This document shows, piece after piece, positions 1-8,640 of a stretch of 53,382 nucleotides of DNA (position 1 is the stretch's first letter; each line of letters begins with the position of its first letter). Made by a program: the position numbers and the translations under genes. This DNA is from Pseudomonadota bacterium (GTDB taxonomy: Bacteria > Desulfobacterota > Desulfovibrionia > Desulfovibrionales > Desulfovibrionaceae), in the NCBI GenBank assembly GCA_023433925.1, contig JAEYTO010000113.1:1-53382 (forward strand), in the 5' to 3' direction. Under the pieces are notes generated by a model that saw only the letters and a list, made by a program, of their open reading frames with translations, did no database searches and was not told the DNA's origin.

Positions 1-577
1 GGTCGCGGGCCAGCTCGGCCAGCCTGCCGCGCACCCGGCGCTCGTCGCCCTGGGCGGCGCGGACCTTGTGGCGCAGGGCCTTCTGCATGGCCAGCAAATG
101 CGCGCTCTCGGTGGATGAGGCGAAGAAGGCCGCCATGGCCGAAGGCGGCTCGTTGAGCAGGAAGATGGGCTCCTTCTGATTGCCCAGGTGCACGTCCAGG
201 CTGCGGCCCACGGATTCGAGCTGCACGAGGTTCAGGCGCAGAACCTCCTGGACCTTCTCCGGCACCTTGCCCTGGAGCTTCCAGTACTCTTCCGGCGTGT
301 CGCTGCCCGGTCGGCGGATCTCGTAACCCGAACTCTTGTCCTTGCGAATCCACGTCACGCGCGTGCCGTCCGAGAACTCGGCCTCCACGCGGGCCTGCTT
401 GGCACCGTGGCGGATGAAGTGGCGCGGCGCGGGGTTGGTGGCCAGGCAGCGCAGACCCTCGACCACGGCCGACTTGCCCGAGTTGTTCGGGCCTACCAGG
501 ACCGTCAGTCCGGGGCCGAGCTCGATGACCGTGCGGCCGTGGGCCAGGAAGTTTTCCAGGGTCAGCTTCACGAGCAT
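1..577 (-). CDS. AAA-family ATPase, RecF/SbcC-like N-terminal part (partial)
   Basis: The gene runs off the left edge of the window, so only about 192 N-terminal residues are visible and no stop codon is seen. The ATG at 577 follows a good GGGAGG ribosome binding site. The protein opens MLVKLTLENFLAHGRT and has a Walker A motif GPNNSGKS at about residues 29-36, the arrangement of RecF, SbcC and SMC-like ATPases that act on DNA ends. From about residue 110 the sequence turns into charged, heptad-like segments, as expected where a coiled coil begins. Which member of the superfamily it is cannot be decided without the C-terminal half. An SbcC/YhaN-like repair ATPase or an OLD-family ATPase are both possible. 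Confidence 0.8.
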   Translation of the reverse strand, partial: MLVKLTLENFLAHGRTVIELGPGLTVLVGPNNSGKSAVVEGLRCLATNPAPRHFIRHGAKQARVEAEFSDGTRVTWIRKDKSSGYEIRRPGSDTPEEYWKLQGKVPEKVQEVLRLNLVQLESVGRSLDVHLGNQKEPIFLLNEPPSAMAAFFASSTESAHLLAMQKALRHKVRAAQGDERRVRGRLAELARD

Positions 578-600
578 GGCAGCGCGCCTCCCTGGGAGCT

Positions 601-672
601 GGAGAGGCGCGCCGCCCCTCTCCAGACCTCACTCCGCCAAGGCCCTTGTCCTGACAAGGCGGCCCCTGGACC
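601..672 (+). repeat. Two-hairpin extragenic element, copy A
   Basis: A hairpin (GGAGAGG...CCTCTCC) is followed by GACCTCAC, then a GGCC-rich second segment ending in CCCCTGGACC. The same order of parts recurs at 2211-2280, 7318-7401 and 8641-8688 in the opposite orientation. It lies between the ATPase start and the DUF3795 stop. This copy is the only clear full-length one inverted relative to its neighbouring genes. Confidence 0.55.
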
Positions 673-737
673 ACACATTTTCCGGGAGGGGGCCAGATGC
701 CGTTGGAGAAATCTTTGCTGGTCGATGGCGAGCATGG

Positions 738-1181
738 CTAGTAGCGCGGCAGGTCCTTGGTCTCGTTGTAAAACGTCTCCACGCCTACCTCGCGCATGCG
801 CTCGTTCATGGACCGCCAGCGCTTCTCCAGGAACGGGTCGAAGCCGGTGCCGACGCAGGGAAACTCGGCGCACTGGAAGCAGAAGTCCACGCCCTTGGTC
901 TTCACGCAGGACGTCACGCGGCAGCCCTTGTGCAAACACTCGCCCTGGCGGCAGCCCTTGCAGCTTCCGGCGGCGAAGTAGGTCAGCATGTCCTGGAAGG
1001 TCCCGTACTTGGCGAAGACCGGGTTCATCGCGGCGAAGCGCTCGGCATGGCGTTCGAAGTTGGTCAGCAGGCGCAGAAGCTCCCGGCTGCCCAGGGCGAT
1101 GCCGCCGTCGTCCTTGGCCAAACATTTGGCGCAGCTCAATCCGCAGGGCGCCAGGGCGCGCACCATGTCGTCGTGGGTCAT
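738..1181 (-). CDS. DUF3795 cysteine-rich protein
   Basis: A 147-residue protein whose ATG at 1181 overlaps the stop of the upstream methyltransferase gene as ATGA, so the two are likely translationally coupled. A GGAAGGGG ribosome binding site precedes it. It is unusually rich in cysteine: APCGLSCAKC near the N-terminus, then GSCKGC, GEC, GCRVTSC and FCFQCAEFPC. This pattern is typical of DUF3795, a family presumed to bind metal (zinc or Fe-S) but without a known reaction. An in-frame extension further upstream would lie within the methyltransferase gene and is rejected. Confidence 0.85.
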   Translation of the reverse strand: MTHDDMVRALAPCGLSCAKCLAKDDGGIALGSRELLRLLTNFERHAERFAAMNPVFAKYGTFQDMLTYFAAGSCKGCRQGECLHKGCRVTSCVKTKGVDFCFQCAEFPCVGTGFDPFLEKRWRSMNERMREVGVETFYNETKDLPRY

Positions 1182-2161
1182 AAGCGCTCGTCCCCTTCCT
1201 TCGAACCGGAATTGCACGACAGAAACGGACAAAAGGCAAGCGCATCCGTCGTCAGTCGCGTTCCCTTGTAAAGGAAAAGCGGCGGCTCGACAACGAGCCC
1301 CTGCCCTCCCCTCTTGCGCGCCTCCACGAGCGCAAGCCGCGCGGGTGCTTCCCGGCGGGGATGCGCGAGCCGCAGCCTTTTGGGCTCCAGGCCGTGGGCC
1401 GCAAACCCGGCGAGCAGCACGGGCAGCCGCTCGGCCATGAACACGAAGCAGGCCCGGCCCCGCTCGGGCAAGGCATATGCGGCGGCGGCGATGAAATCGG
1501 CCAGGCCGGCGGCGGGCCGGCCTGAATCGGCCTTGTCCGGCTCGCTCACTCCGGAGGCTCCGACTTGCGCGAGCATTTCCGGGCGGCGTGGGCATTCGGC
1601 TGCGTTGGACTCCGGCGTGTCCTCGGCTTCCTCCGCCATCCTGGCCATCTCCGCGCTTCCGGCGGGTGCGGATGCCCCTTGGCCCTCCCCCGCATGCCCG
1701 GCAAAGATCGCGGCCCTCCGTCCCGCATCCGCCGGCAAGCGGCCAGTGCCCTGCCCCCGATAGGGCGGGTTGCAGGCCACGAGATCAAAGGACTCGGGCT
1801 TCATGGCTGTCCGTATGGATCGCACGTCGGCCTGCACGACATCGAAGCGCTCCGCCAGGCCGAGCCGCACGCCGTTCTCCAGCGCGCAGGCGGCCTGTTC
1901 GGGATTCATCTCCAGGCCCACGGCGCGGACCCGATCCGTTTTCGAGCCTTCGCGCAACAGCCAGCCCAGGGCCACGGCGCCGCAGCCCGTGCCCAAATCG
2001 AGCAGCCTCTCCGGCCCGCCAGGCAGGAAACTCGCCAGGAGCAACGCATCCAGGCCAAAGCGGAAGCCCCTGGCCGGCTGGGCCAGTCCGCGCGGGAACA
2101 GTCGAATTGCTTCGGCAATCCCGCCGTTGCTTCTCGCTCTGGTCACACCGTTACCCGCCAT
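1178..2161 (-). CDS. TrmN6-like tRNA1(Val) adenine-N6 methyltransferase
   Basis: A class I SAM-dependent methyltransferase of 327 residues. The SAM-binding loop LLDLGTGCGAVAL and the catalytic NPPY motif (CNPPYRGQGTGRL) match the YfiC/TrmN6 group, which modifies A37 of tRNA1(Val). N-terminal FRFGLDALLLASFLP is also characteristic. Between NPPY and the conserved C-terminal strand lies an insertion of roughly 55 low-complexity, Glu/Ala/Pro-rich residues that the family normally lacks. The start is taken at MAGNG (2161), just after a weak GAGATGG; an ATG 21 codons upstream is possible. The substrate is inferred from the family; other RNA or protein N-methylation cannot be excluded. Confidence 0.78.
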   Translation of the reverse strand: MAGNGVTRARSNGGIAEAIRLFPRGLAQPARGFRFGLDALLLASFLPGGPERLLDLGTGCGAVALGWLLREGSKTDRVRAVGLEMNPEQAACALENGVRLGLAERFDVVQADVRSIRTAMKPESFDLVACNPPYRGQGTGRLPADAGRRAAIFAGHAGEGQGASAPAGSAEMARMAEEAEDTPESNAAECPRRPEMLAQVGASGVSEPDKADSGRPAAGLADFIAAAAYALPERGRACFVFMAERLPVLLAGFAAHGLEPKRLRLAHPRREAPARLALVEARKRGGQGLVVEPPLFLYKGTRLTTDALAFCPFLSCNSGSKEGDERL

Positions 2162-2210
2162 GGAGAACCATCTCTGAAAACAAGCCCGCCGCCTCGGCCA
2201 ACGGCCGTGA

Positions 2211-2280
2211 AAACGCGGGGTCAAGGGGCCCGTGGCCCCTTGCGGGGTGAGGTCCGGAGAGAGGCGGCGCCCGTCTCCGG
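2211..2280 (-). repeat. Two-hairpin extragenic element, copy B
   Basis: Read on the minus strand this begins within 3 bases of the DUF1015 stop: a CCGGAGA...TCTCCGG hairpin, then GGACCTCACCCCGC, then a GGGGCC...GGCCCC hairpin, then GACCCCGCGTTTTC. The position and the trailing T run suggest that it can act as a transcription terminator. Confidence 0.6.
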
Positions 2281-2282
2281 TT

Positions 2283-3503
2283 CTAGCCGTTGAAATAGAA
2301 GACCAACCCCGATGGCAGGCCCGGCGGAAAGGCCACGGAGCGCGCGGGCATGGTCAGGCCGGCGGCCGCCATGGTCCGCAGGTCGGGCAACGGCGTGGGC
2401 CGGACCACCAAGGCCGCCTGGGCCTCGCCGCCGCGCACCAGGCTCAGGGCCGCCTCGGGCGCCAGGGCATAGTCCAGGAAATGCCGGTCCAGCTCCTCGT
2501 CGCCCAGGCCGAGCACGCCGCGCAGGAACTCGCGGTCGAGCACGTGGGCCGAGCTGCGGGCCAGCAGATCTTCCGGATTTTTCCCTTCTCTCCCGGACAA
2601 GCCGCGCGGCACGAGCAGCCAGAGCGTCGTGGGCAGGTAGAGCAGGAACGCGCCGCCGCCCACGGCCGCCAAATCCTCGGGCATGGTCGCGGGCCGCACG
2701 TGGAAGCGCTCCTCGGCGTCATGGAGCACCCGCTCCCAGTCGAACTTGCGGAACCAGGTCAGCACGCGATGCACGGGCGCGGCGAGCGGCTCGTGCGGGC
2801 CGCCGTCGGCCAGGCAGCATAGCACGTAGTCCCACGGCCTGCGGTTGCCGGGCGTGCCCGGTCCAAGCTCGGCCCACAGGGCCATGGCCGCGGCCAGGGT
2901 GGCGTGGCCTCCGGCCAGGAGCGCCCTGCGCCCCGTGGCCACGGCGCGCGCCGCGTCCTGCTCGGACTCGGCCACGCGCCACAGGGCATGGCGCGTGCCG
3001 TCGCCCTGGCGGTACTCCAGGAACGGCTCGCCCACGGCGACCCGCGCGGCAAGCTCGGCCAGCCCGGAGCCCTGCTCCAGCAGGCCCAGCACGGGCGCGA
3101 ACTGGGCCCTGGCCGCGCGCATGCGCGCCAGCCGCTCCTCCCGATCCGCCGGATAGACCTCTTCCAGGCGCAGCAGCCCGCCCTGGGCCACGGCCAGGAG
3201 CGGCACGCCGCCCAGCAGGCCCCAGCGCGCGCGGCCGTCCGGCAGCTCGTCGCGCAGGATATGAAAGGCCGGCTCCATGGGTGTCAGGATGCCATCGGCC
3301 AGCCAGCCGCGCAGGGTCGCGGCGGCCGTGTCGGGACTGCCGAGCCGCTCGACGTGCACCACGTTGCCGGGGCTCTTGGCCGCCAGGAGCGCCACCTCGG
3401 GGCCGGGAAGAAACGGGCCGGCGGGCGCGGCTGTCCACTCGGGCGGCAGGTCGGGCCTGGCCGTGGCGTAGCGATGGAGCGGGAGCGGGACGATCTCTGG
3501 CAT
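2283..3503 (-). CDS. DUF1015 family protein
   Basis: A 406-residue soluble protein starting MPEIVPLPLH. The C-terminal segment (ARSVAFPPGLPSGLVFY) corresponds to the conserved end of DUF1015, where most homologues read a variant of PKxxSGLVF. The enzymatic activity of the family is unknown. Its ATG lies 2 bases after the murJ stop, so it is in the murJ operon. The stop is followed directly by a two-hairpin element that may end transcription. Several in-frame starts exist upstream, but they would extend deep into murJ. Confidence 0.8.
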   Translation of the reverse strand: MPEIVPLPLHRYATARPDLPPEWTAAPAGPFLPGPEVALLAAKSPGNVVHVERLGSPDTAAATLRGWLADGILTPMEPAFHILRDELPDGRARWGLLGGVPLLAVAQGGLLRLEEVYPADREERLARMRAARAQFAPVLGLLEQGSGLAELAARVAVGEPFLEYRQGDGTRHALWRVAESEQDAARAVATGRRALLAGGHATLAAAMALWAELGPGTPGNRRPWDYVLCCLADGGPHEPLAAPVHRVLTWFRKFDWERVLHDAEERFHVRPATMPEDLAAVGGGAFLLYLPTTLWLLVPRGLSGREGKNPEDLLARSSAHVLDREFLRGVLGLGDEELDRHFLDYALAPEAALSLVRGGEAQAALVVRPTPLPDLRTMAAAGLTMPARSVAFPPGLPSGLVFYFNG

Positions 3504-3505
3504 GG

Positions 3506-5065
3506 CTAGTGTCTCTTTCTGGACAGCCTTGCTGACAGTGCGCCGCCGAGGAGCCTGGCCTCGGGGAAGCCGGCCGCGAACGATAGCCCCAAATATACGA
3601 GAGCCCACAGCGGAATCAATGATAAGGACCATTTCCCCCAGGCGGCAGTCCACCAGGCCAAGCCGCCCATGATGGCAGCCACGGCCCCGAAGGCGGCCAT
3701 GCGGCGGAAGACCTTGGGCGCGCGGCCCATGCGCCGCCGGAAGGCCCAGGACAAGAGCAGCGCGTTGGCCCAGCTCGACGCGCTCACGCCGATGGCCAGG
3801 CCCACATGGCCCAGGTGCCGCATGAGCGCGTAGCCCAGGCCGATGTTCACCGCCACGCACAGGGCCGCCACGATCACGGGCGTACGCGTGTCCTCCATGG
3901 CGTAGAAGGCCGAGACCAGGGGCCGGGCGATGCTCGTGGCCGGCAGGCCCGCGCAGAAGGCCACGAGCGCCATGGACGTGGCGGCCACGTCGGCGGGCGT
4001 GAAGGCTCCCCGGCCGAAGAGCAGGTCGATGACCGGGCCGCCCAGGGCCACCAAGCCCGCAGCGGCCGGGATGCTGATGAACAGGGTCAGCGAAAGCGTC
4101 ATGTCCACGGTGCGCCGGTACTCGTCCATGTCGCCCTTGGCCACGAGCGCGGACAGGCTGGGCATGGCCGCCGTGGACAGGGCGAAGCCGAACACGCCCA
4201 GCGGGAACTCCACGAGGCGGTCGGCGTAGTACAGGTAGGTCACGCTGCCCGAGGGCAGGAAGGAAGCGAGCATGGTCGAGAGGATGATGTTGACCTGATA
4301 GACCGCCGCGCCGAAGACCGTGGGCAGCATGAGCCGGCCCACGCGGCCCACGTAGGCGTCGCGCAGGCGCATGGGGCCGACGAGGCGGAAGCCCCGGCCG
4401 CGCAGGAACGGGATCTGGAAAAGAAGCTGGACGACTCCAGCGGCGAATACGCCCCAGGCCAGCCAGACCGCGACCTCGCCGCCCGTGTAGTAGCCGGCCA
4501 GGGCCGCGCTGATGAGCACGAGATTGAGGAGCACCGGGGACAGCGCCGGCGAGAGGAAATGGCCCAGGGAGTTGAGCACGCCCATGGCCAGGGCCACGGC
4601 CGAGATGAGCAGTACGTAGGGGAAGCAGATACGCACCAGGCGCACGGTCAGCTCGAACTGCGCCGGGTCGTCGCTGAAGCCCGGCGCGATGAGCATGGTC
4701 AGGGGCCGGGCCAAGCCGATGGCCAGGCCGGTCAGCACGGCCAGGATGAGCGCCTGCCAGACGAAGGTCGAGCGGGCCATGGAAAACGCGCGCTCAAGGC
4801 CCTGCTCCTGGCGCGCGCGGGCGAAGATCGGGATGAAGGCCATGGTCAGCGCGCCCTCGCCGAACAGCCGACGCAGGAGGTTGGGCACGCGAAAAGCCAC
4901 GAAAAAGGCGTCGGAGATGGGACCCGCGCCGAGCGTGAAGGCCACGACCATGTCGCGCACGAAGCCCGCGATGCGCGACAGGAGCGTCGCCCCGCCGACC
5001 GTGGCGGCGTTGCGGGCGATGGATTTGGAGTGGGAGGATGCGGCGGCGCCGGGGTTGGTGGTCAA
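3506..5065 (-). CDS. murJ: Lipid II flippase MurJ
   Basis: A 519-residue polytopic membrane protein of the MOP superfamily that moves lipid II across the inner membrane for peptidoglycan synthesis. The N-terminal SIARNAATVGGATLLSRIAGFVRD is the hallmark of MurJ/MviN, and about 14 hydrophobic segments follow. The conserved FRVPNLLRRLFGEGALTMAFIP stretch is present. The initiation codon appears to be TTG (5063-5065), with GGAGG about ten bases upstream; no ATG lies near the conserved N-terminus. The gene is first in a two-gene unit with the DUF1015 gene. Confidence 0.95.
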   Translation of the reverse strand: MTTNPGAAASSHSKSIARNAATVGGATLLSRIAGFVRDMVVAFTLGAGPISDAFFVAFRVPNLLRRLFGEGALTMAFIPIFARARQEQGLERAFSMARSTFVWQALILAVLTGLAIGLARPLTMLIAPGFSDDPAQFELTVRLVRICFPYVLLISAVALAMGVLNSLGHFLSPALSPVLLNLVLISAALAGYYTGGEVAVWLAWGVFAAGVVQLLFQIPFLRGRGFRLVGPMRLRDAYVGRVGRLMLPTVFGAAVYQVNIILSTMLASFLPSGSVTYLYYADRLVEFPLGVFGFALSTAAMPSLSALVAKGDMDEYRRTVDMTLSLTLFISIPAAAGLVALGGPVIDLLFGRGAFTPADVAATSMALVAFCAGLPATSIARPLVSAFYAMEDTRTPVIVAALCVAVNIGLGYALMRHLGHVGLAIGVSASSWANALLLSWAFRRRMGRAPKVFRRMAAFGAVAAIMGGLAWWTAAWGKWSLSLIPLWALVYLGLSFAAGFPEARLLGGALSARLSRKRH

Positions 5066-5409
5066 GGAGTGAAAGCCTCCAGGGCTGGGACGTGATCAAG
5101 ACAGGCGCGAAGGCGCACGGGTTGGCTTGCGACATGCCTCTGGCGGCCGAAGTCGCGGGAGAGGCAACAAGTCAGGTCCGCATGGCACGCTGGAGTGATG
5201 CCTCCGGCGGCCGGGGGACACGTTCCCCGGACCTCCGCTGTCTTGCGCTGGCGCGCGGCCAGGGCTGCGTGGGATCGTCGAGGACGCTTCGGCCTAGCAG
5301 AGGCGGGGCGGGAAGGCAACGATGCGCGGGAATGCCGGCACAGGGAACACGCGAATTGACCGACCGCGTATTTCGGAGGCAAGCCTCGCTGCCCACGGAT
5401 CGCCTTGCC
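5066..5409. other. Non-coding interval upstream of murJ
   Basis: No convincing coding region is seen in these 344 bases. It should hold the murJ promoter, but no strong -35/-10 pair stands out. A hairpin CCGGGG...CCCCGG followed by ACCTCCGC at 5211-5238 resembles half of the two-hairpin extragenic element. Confidence 0.5.
5205..5239 (+). repeat. Partial copy of the extragenic hairpin element
   Basis: CCGGGG (5211-5216) pairs with CCCCGG (5225-5230) and is followed by ACCTCCGC, like the first half of the elements at 601 and 2211. The second hairpin is not present, so this copy is a fragment or only a look-alike. Confidence 0.35.
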
Positions 5410-5946
5410 TTACTCGGAAAGGAACGCTTCCACCCGCTCGTGGAGAATGCGCTTGCGCTCGTCCGCCACGGGAAGCAGATCGATGCGCCGATCGAGTGTG
5501 CCTCGGTCCACGATGCCAAGCGCCAACACGTCGAGGATGAAGCTCTCGTCCTTGCTCCTGCCGGCATCGAGCTTGGAGACGAGCAGGTCGTGCGGCTCCA
5601 GGCACAGGCCGGCCACTCCCTCGCCGGCATCGAAGGGCACGAGCCTGTCTTCCCAGCCATCAGGCAGCGTGGCCACCCGCACGTCCACGCCATCGGCGTA
5701 GTAGCCAAACTCGGCCTGAAAGGGTGAGCCCTCGCCGATGCTGCCATCGATGAGATCCGCAAGGTCGGGACGATCAAGCGGCGCGATGTCCGCTTCGATG
5801 GACTGGTGGAAAATCTCGCCAAGCCGGCTGGCCTGGGCTTCGGAGATGGAGCCGAGAACGGCCTTGCTGCCCAGGACGAGAAAGCGTTTCAGGTTGGTGA
5901 TGCCGGCTGCGGCGCGCAGCACATGCGCCAGTTCAGCGTGCTTCAT
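5410..5946 (-). CDS. DUF6036-type nucleotidyltransferase, possible toxin-antitoxin component
   Basis: A 178-residue protein with the fold signature of a minimal nucleotidyltransferase: FLVLGSKAVLGS (the GS motif) at about residues 23-34, an acidic segment IEADIAP near residue 50 in place of DxD, and later EPHDLLVSKL and KDESFILDVL. Such DUF6036/AbiEii-like proteins often occur as one half of two-gene defence or toxin-antitoxin modules. The start overlaps the stop of the upstream small gene by 14 bases, so the two form a unit. Catalytic activity is not established, because the second acidic residue of the metal site is uncertain. Confidence 0.65.
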   Translation of the reverse strand: MKHAELAHVLRAAAGITNLKRFLVLGSKAVLGSISEAQASRLGEIFHQSIEADIAPLDRPDLADLIDGSIGEGSPFQAEFGYYADGVDVRVATLPDGWEDRLVPFDAGEGVAGLCLEPHDLLVSKLDAGRSKDESFILDVLALGIVDRGTLDRRIDLLPVADERKRILHERVEAFLSE

Positions 5947-6295
5947 GCGCAGCCCCCTGTTTCACCCGCTCGCGGATGGCCCAGCGTTCCTTGGGCGGAA
6001 TGAGCCCGGCGAAGGGCGAGGAGGAACGCAGCCAGACCGCGCGCTCATCGTCCAGGGGGGCAGTAAGAACGGTGGTCAGTGCGTCCGGCGGACCGGCGAG
6101 CAAGGCGTCCCACTCGCGCATGTACGGCGCGGGCCGTCCCTGGCGCAGGGCCTCGCTCCAGCCCCATTTGTCCATCCTGGACCGCGCGTGGGCGATGACC
6201 CGCCGCGGGTCCTCCCGGAGCATGGCCGCGATGCGCAGGTGCTCCTCGCGGATGGCGGCCTCGATGCGGCGCTGGGCATTCATGGCTTGCTGCAT
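5933..6295 (-). CDS. Small protein paired with the nucleotidyltransferase
   Basis: A 120-residue hydrophilic protein starting MQQAMNAQRR; GGAAGG lies four bases before the ATG at 6295. The first part (RIEAAIREEHLRIAAMLRED) is predicted helical. The second contains the unusual stretches RMDKWGWSEAL and RSSSPFAGLIPPKERW. I do not recognise a named family. Its short overlap with the nucleotidyltransferase gene downstream suggests a cognate partner, perhaps an antitoxin. An in-frame extension upstream would run into the mutM 3' end and is less likely. Confidence 0.6.
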   Translation of the reverse strand: MQQAMNAQRRIEAAIREEHLRIAAMLREDPRRVIAHARSRMDKWGWSEALRQGRPAPYMREWDALLAGPPDALTTVLTAPLDDERAVWLRSSSPFAGLIPPKERWAIRERVKQGAAHEAR

Positions 6296-6333
6296 AGCAC
6301 CTTCCGGGCCGGGCACCAAGCACCAGGCCGCCG

Positions 6334-7233
6334 CTACTTCTGGCATCTCGGGCAAAACACGCTCGTCCTGCCCGCCACGATTTCCGACTTGAGCTTGCCG
6401 CCGCACTTCACGCACTTCTCCCCTGCCCGGCCGTAGACCAGGAACCTGTTCTGGAACGCGCCCGCGTCGCCCTGGGCCGTGCGGTAATCGGAGAAGGTCG
6501 AGCCGTTCTCGCTGATGGCTTGAAGAAGCACCTCTTGCAGCGCCTTGTGCAGGGCTCGCAGCTTGGCGTCGGGCACGTCCACGGCCTTGGTGCGGGGATG
6601 AATCCCCGCGCGGAAGAGCGACTCGTCGGCGTAGATGTTGCCGATGCCGGCGATGATCTCCTGGTCCAGAAGCAGGGCCTTCATGGCCGCGCGGCGGCCT
6701 CGGAACAACTCCGCGAAGTCCTCCTCGCCGGTCTCCAGGGGCTCGGGACCGAGCGCGGCGAAGAAGGGCATGGCGCGCAGTTCCTCGTCAGTCAGGGCCA
6801 GGCACCAGCCGAACTTGCGGATGTCGCGGAAGTAGACGACGCGGCCGTTGTCGAGGCTGAAGACGATGTGTGTATGATTATCCGGCTCGTGGCCTGCGGG
6901 CGGGAGCCAGACGCTGCCGGTCATCTTGAGATGGAAGACGAGGCGCAGCCGCTCGGGCGCGTCCGAAGCGGAGCCGCGCGCTTCGCCGCCTTGCGGCCCG
7001 AGGTCGAGGATGAGCAGCTTGGCCCGCCGCCGGACGCGCTCCACGCGCCTGCCGCGCACGAGTTCGGCGAAGGCTTGGCCCTTCTCAGGCCCCGTGGTCT
7101 TTCTCGTCCTGCCCGGCCCGGCCGACGGGCAGACCGCGCCCGGATAGCGCACCTCGACCCGGACGATGACCCGGCCCTCGACCTCGGGGGCCAGACCTCG
7201 GGCGATGGTCTCTACTTCCGGAAGCTCGGGCAT
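6334..7233 (-). CDS. mutM: Formamidopyrimidine-DNA glycosylase
   Basis: A bifunctional DNA glycosylase/AP lyase of base-excision repair that removes 8-oxoguanine and related lesions. The N-terminus MPELPEVETIARGL supplies the catalytic proline and glutamate directly after the initiator methionine, which fixes the start. HLKMTG, EIIAGIGNIYADE and the C-terminal zinc finger CVKCGGKL...FCPRCQ are all present. At 299 residues it is longer than the usual 270, owing to two small insertions (about residues 33-50 and 78-92). The gene points into the small gene/nucleotidyltransferase pair, 38 bases downstream. Confidence 0.96.
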   Translation of the reverse strand: MPELPEVETIARGLAPEVEGRVIVRVEVRYPGAVCPSAGPGRTRKTTGPEKGQAFAELVRGRRVERVRRRAKLLILDLGPQGGEARGSASDAPERLRLVFHLKMTGSVWLPPAGHEPDNHTHIVFSLDNGRVVYFRDIRKFGWCLALTDEELRAMPFFAALGPEPLETGEEDFAELFRGRRAAMKALLLDQEIIAGIGNIYADESLFRAGIHPRTKAVDVPDAKLRALHKALQEVLLQAISENGSTFSDYRTAQGDAGAFQNRFLVYGRAGEKCVKCGGKLKSEIVAGRTSVFCPRCQK

Positions 7234-7317
7234 GAGCCCTCACCCTCTGCTGTTTGCTGCTATCGTTGAGGAATAGCGCGCGACCAGATGATCCACCCGC
7301 GCACGGGCGCCAACCCG

Positions 7318-7401
7318 AAAACGCGGGGTCCAGGGGCCGATATTCTGACGGGCGCCCCTGGCGGGTGAGAGCCCGAGAGAGGGCTCCGCGCCCTCTCTCG
7401 G
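7318..7401 (-). repeat. Two-hairpin extragenic element, copy C
   Basis: On the minus strand a near-perfect hairpin of CCGAGAGAGGGCGC...GCCCTCTCTCGG comes first. A GGCTCTCACCCGC linker, a second GGGGC-rich hairpin and GACCCCGCGTTTTC follow. It starts about 18 bases after the stop of the ChaN-like lipoprotein gene. Confidence 0.6.
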
Positions 7402-7418
7402 CTACGCGCGATGCCTGG

Positions 7419-8606
7419 CTACAGCCCCTTGCCCTTGCCGAGCGGCCCCAGGTTGAGAATCATGCTCTTGCCCTGGCGCAGCACGGTCAGGGTCAGGGGC
7501 TTGCCGGCCTTGTGGGACTCCACGCCGGCCGTGTGCAGGTCCCACAGCGAGTTCACGGGCTTATCGCCGGCCTTGGTGATGACGTCGCCTTCCTGGAGGC
7601 CCGCATCGCCGGCGCGCGAGCTTTCATCCACGTCCACGACGATGACGCTCTCCCCGTCCTCCTGAAGGACCATGCCCATGGAGCTGTGGTGCGTGGCCGG
7701 GCAGTAGTAGAAGACGTCCGCGCCCTCCAGGGGCTCCTTGCCCCGCCAGGGGAGCACGAGGAGTATCCTGGCCTTGGGATCGTACTTGCGCAGGCGGTGG
7801 GCGATGCCCCAGCCGTACTCCACATGACCCGAGCCTGCCACGATGGCCACGGGCTGCTCGAAGTTGCGGCGGGCCTCCACGGCCTGCTCGGCCATCTTGC
7901 TGTCCCACAGGGACTGGATGAGGAAGAAGCGGTCGCGGCGCACGCCGGTCTCCTCCTCGTCCAGCTCGTCGCCCGCGCGGTGGTGGGCGAAGACCTCGTC
8001 GAGCACGGCGGCCTGCTCCGCGGGCGGCGGCACGATCTCCTCGGGCAGGAGGACGGCCTCCTCGGGGCTCAGGGAGTCCAGCCCCTCGGCGCTGACCCTG
8101 TCGATGACCTCCTGGGGCAGGTTGAGGGGCACCAGGGGCAAATCATGCTCCCGGGCCGCGAGGAAGATGGGCTCGTAGAGGTCGAAGTCGTAGCCCCAGG
8201 CCTTCCGCCAGTTCAGGTGCTCCTCCACGACCTGGGCGTCGAGAATGCCCTCGGCGTACTGGTCGAGGATGTCCCGGCGGGTCACGTCGACCATCTCCAG
8301 GCCGATCACGGGCCCGTCGCCGGCCTTGGCCATGGCCCGGATGAGCGCGGCCTGGGACACGTGGTCGCAGCGACTGGCGTGGCTCTCGCCCAAAAGGATG
8401 TAGTCGGCCTTGGCGGCCAGGGCGGCGAAGGCCTCATGGCTCAGGCGCGAACCCGAGGCGTCGAACAGGGTTCCGGGCCGCGCGCCTGCTGCCGGTGAGG
8501 GCGCGGCCGGCGCGCGGCCCGGCCCATGCGAAACGGGCGCGCAGGACGCGAGCCAGGCCAGGGCCGCGCAGATGATGACGACCCTGATGAGCCTGCCGGC
8601 CAACAC
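7419..8606 (-). CDS. ChaN-family haem-binding-like lipoprotein with C-terminal PDZ domain
   Basis: About 395 residues. After a short signal sequence with lipobox LASC, the central domain begins ADYILLGESHAS and contains GLEMVDVTRRD and VAIVAGSGHVEYGWGI. These are the conserved segments of the ChaN/Tiki-like family (Cofac_haem_bdg), whose Campylobacter member binds haem at the outer membrane. The last about 90 residues form a PDZ domain (GDAGLQEGDVITKAGDKPV), a fusion not found in classical ChaN. There is no ATG before the signal peptide, so a GTG at 8606 is chosen; a TTG three codons upstream is equally possible. Haem binding here is inference. Confidence 0.8.
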   Translation of the reverse strand: MLAGRLIRVVIICAALAWLASCAPVSHGPGRAPAAPSPAAGARPGTLFDASGSRLSHEAFAALAAKADYILLGESHASRCDHVSQAALIRAMAKAGDGPVIGLEMVDVTRRDILDQYAEGILDAQVVEEHLNWRKAWGYDFDLYEPIFLAAREHDLPLVPLNLPQEVIDRVSAEGLDSLSPEEAVLLPEEIVPPPAEQAAVLDEVFAHHRAGDELDEEETGVRRDRFFLIQSLWDSKMAEQAVEARRNFEQPVAIVAGSGHVEYGWGIAHRLRKYDPKARILLVLPWRGKEPLEGADVFYYCPATHHSSMGMVLQEDGESVIVVDVDESSRAGDAGLQEGDVITKAGDKPVNSLWDLHTAGVESHKAGKPLTLTVLRQGKSMILNLGPLGKGKGL

Positions 8607-8640
8607 ATTGCGCAAATGAACCAGGGGGGCGAGGGAATCG

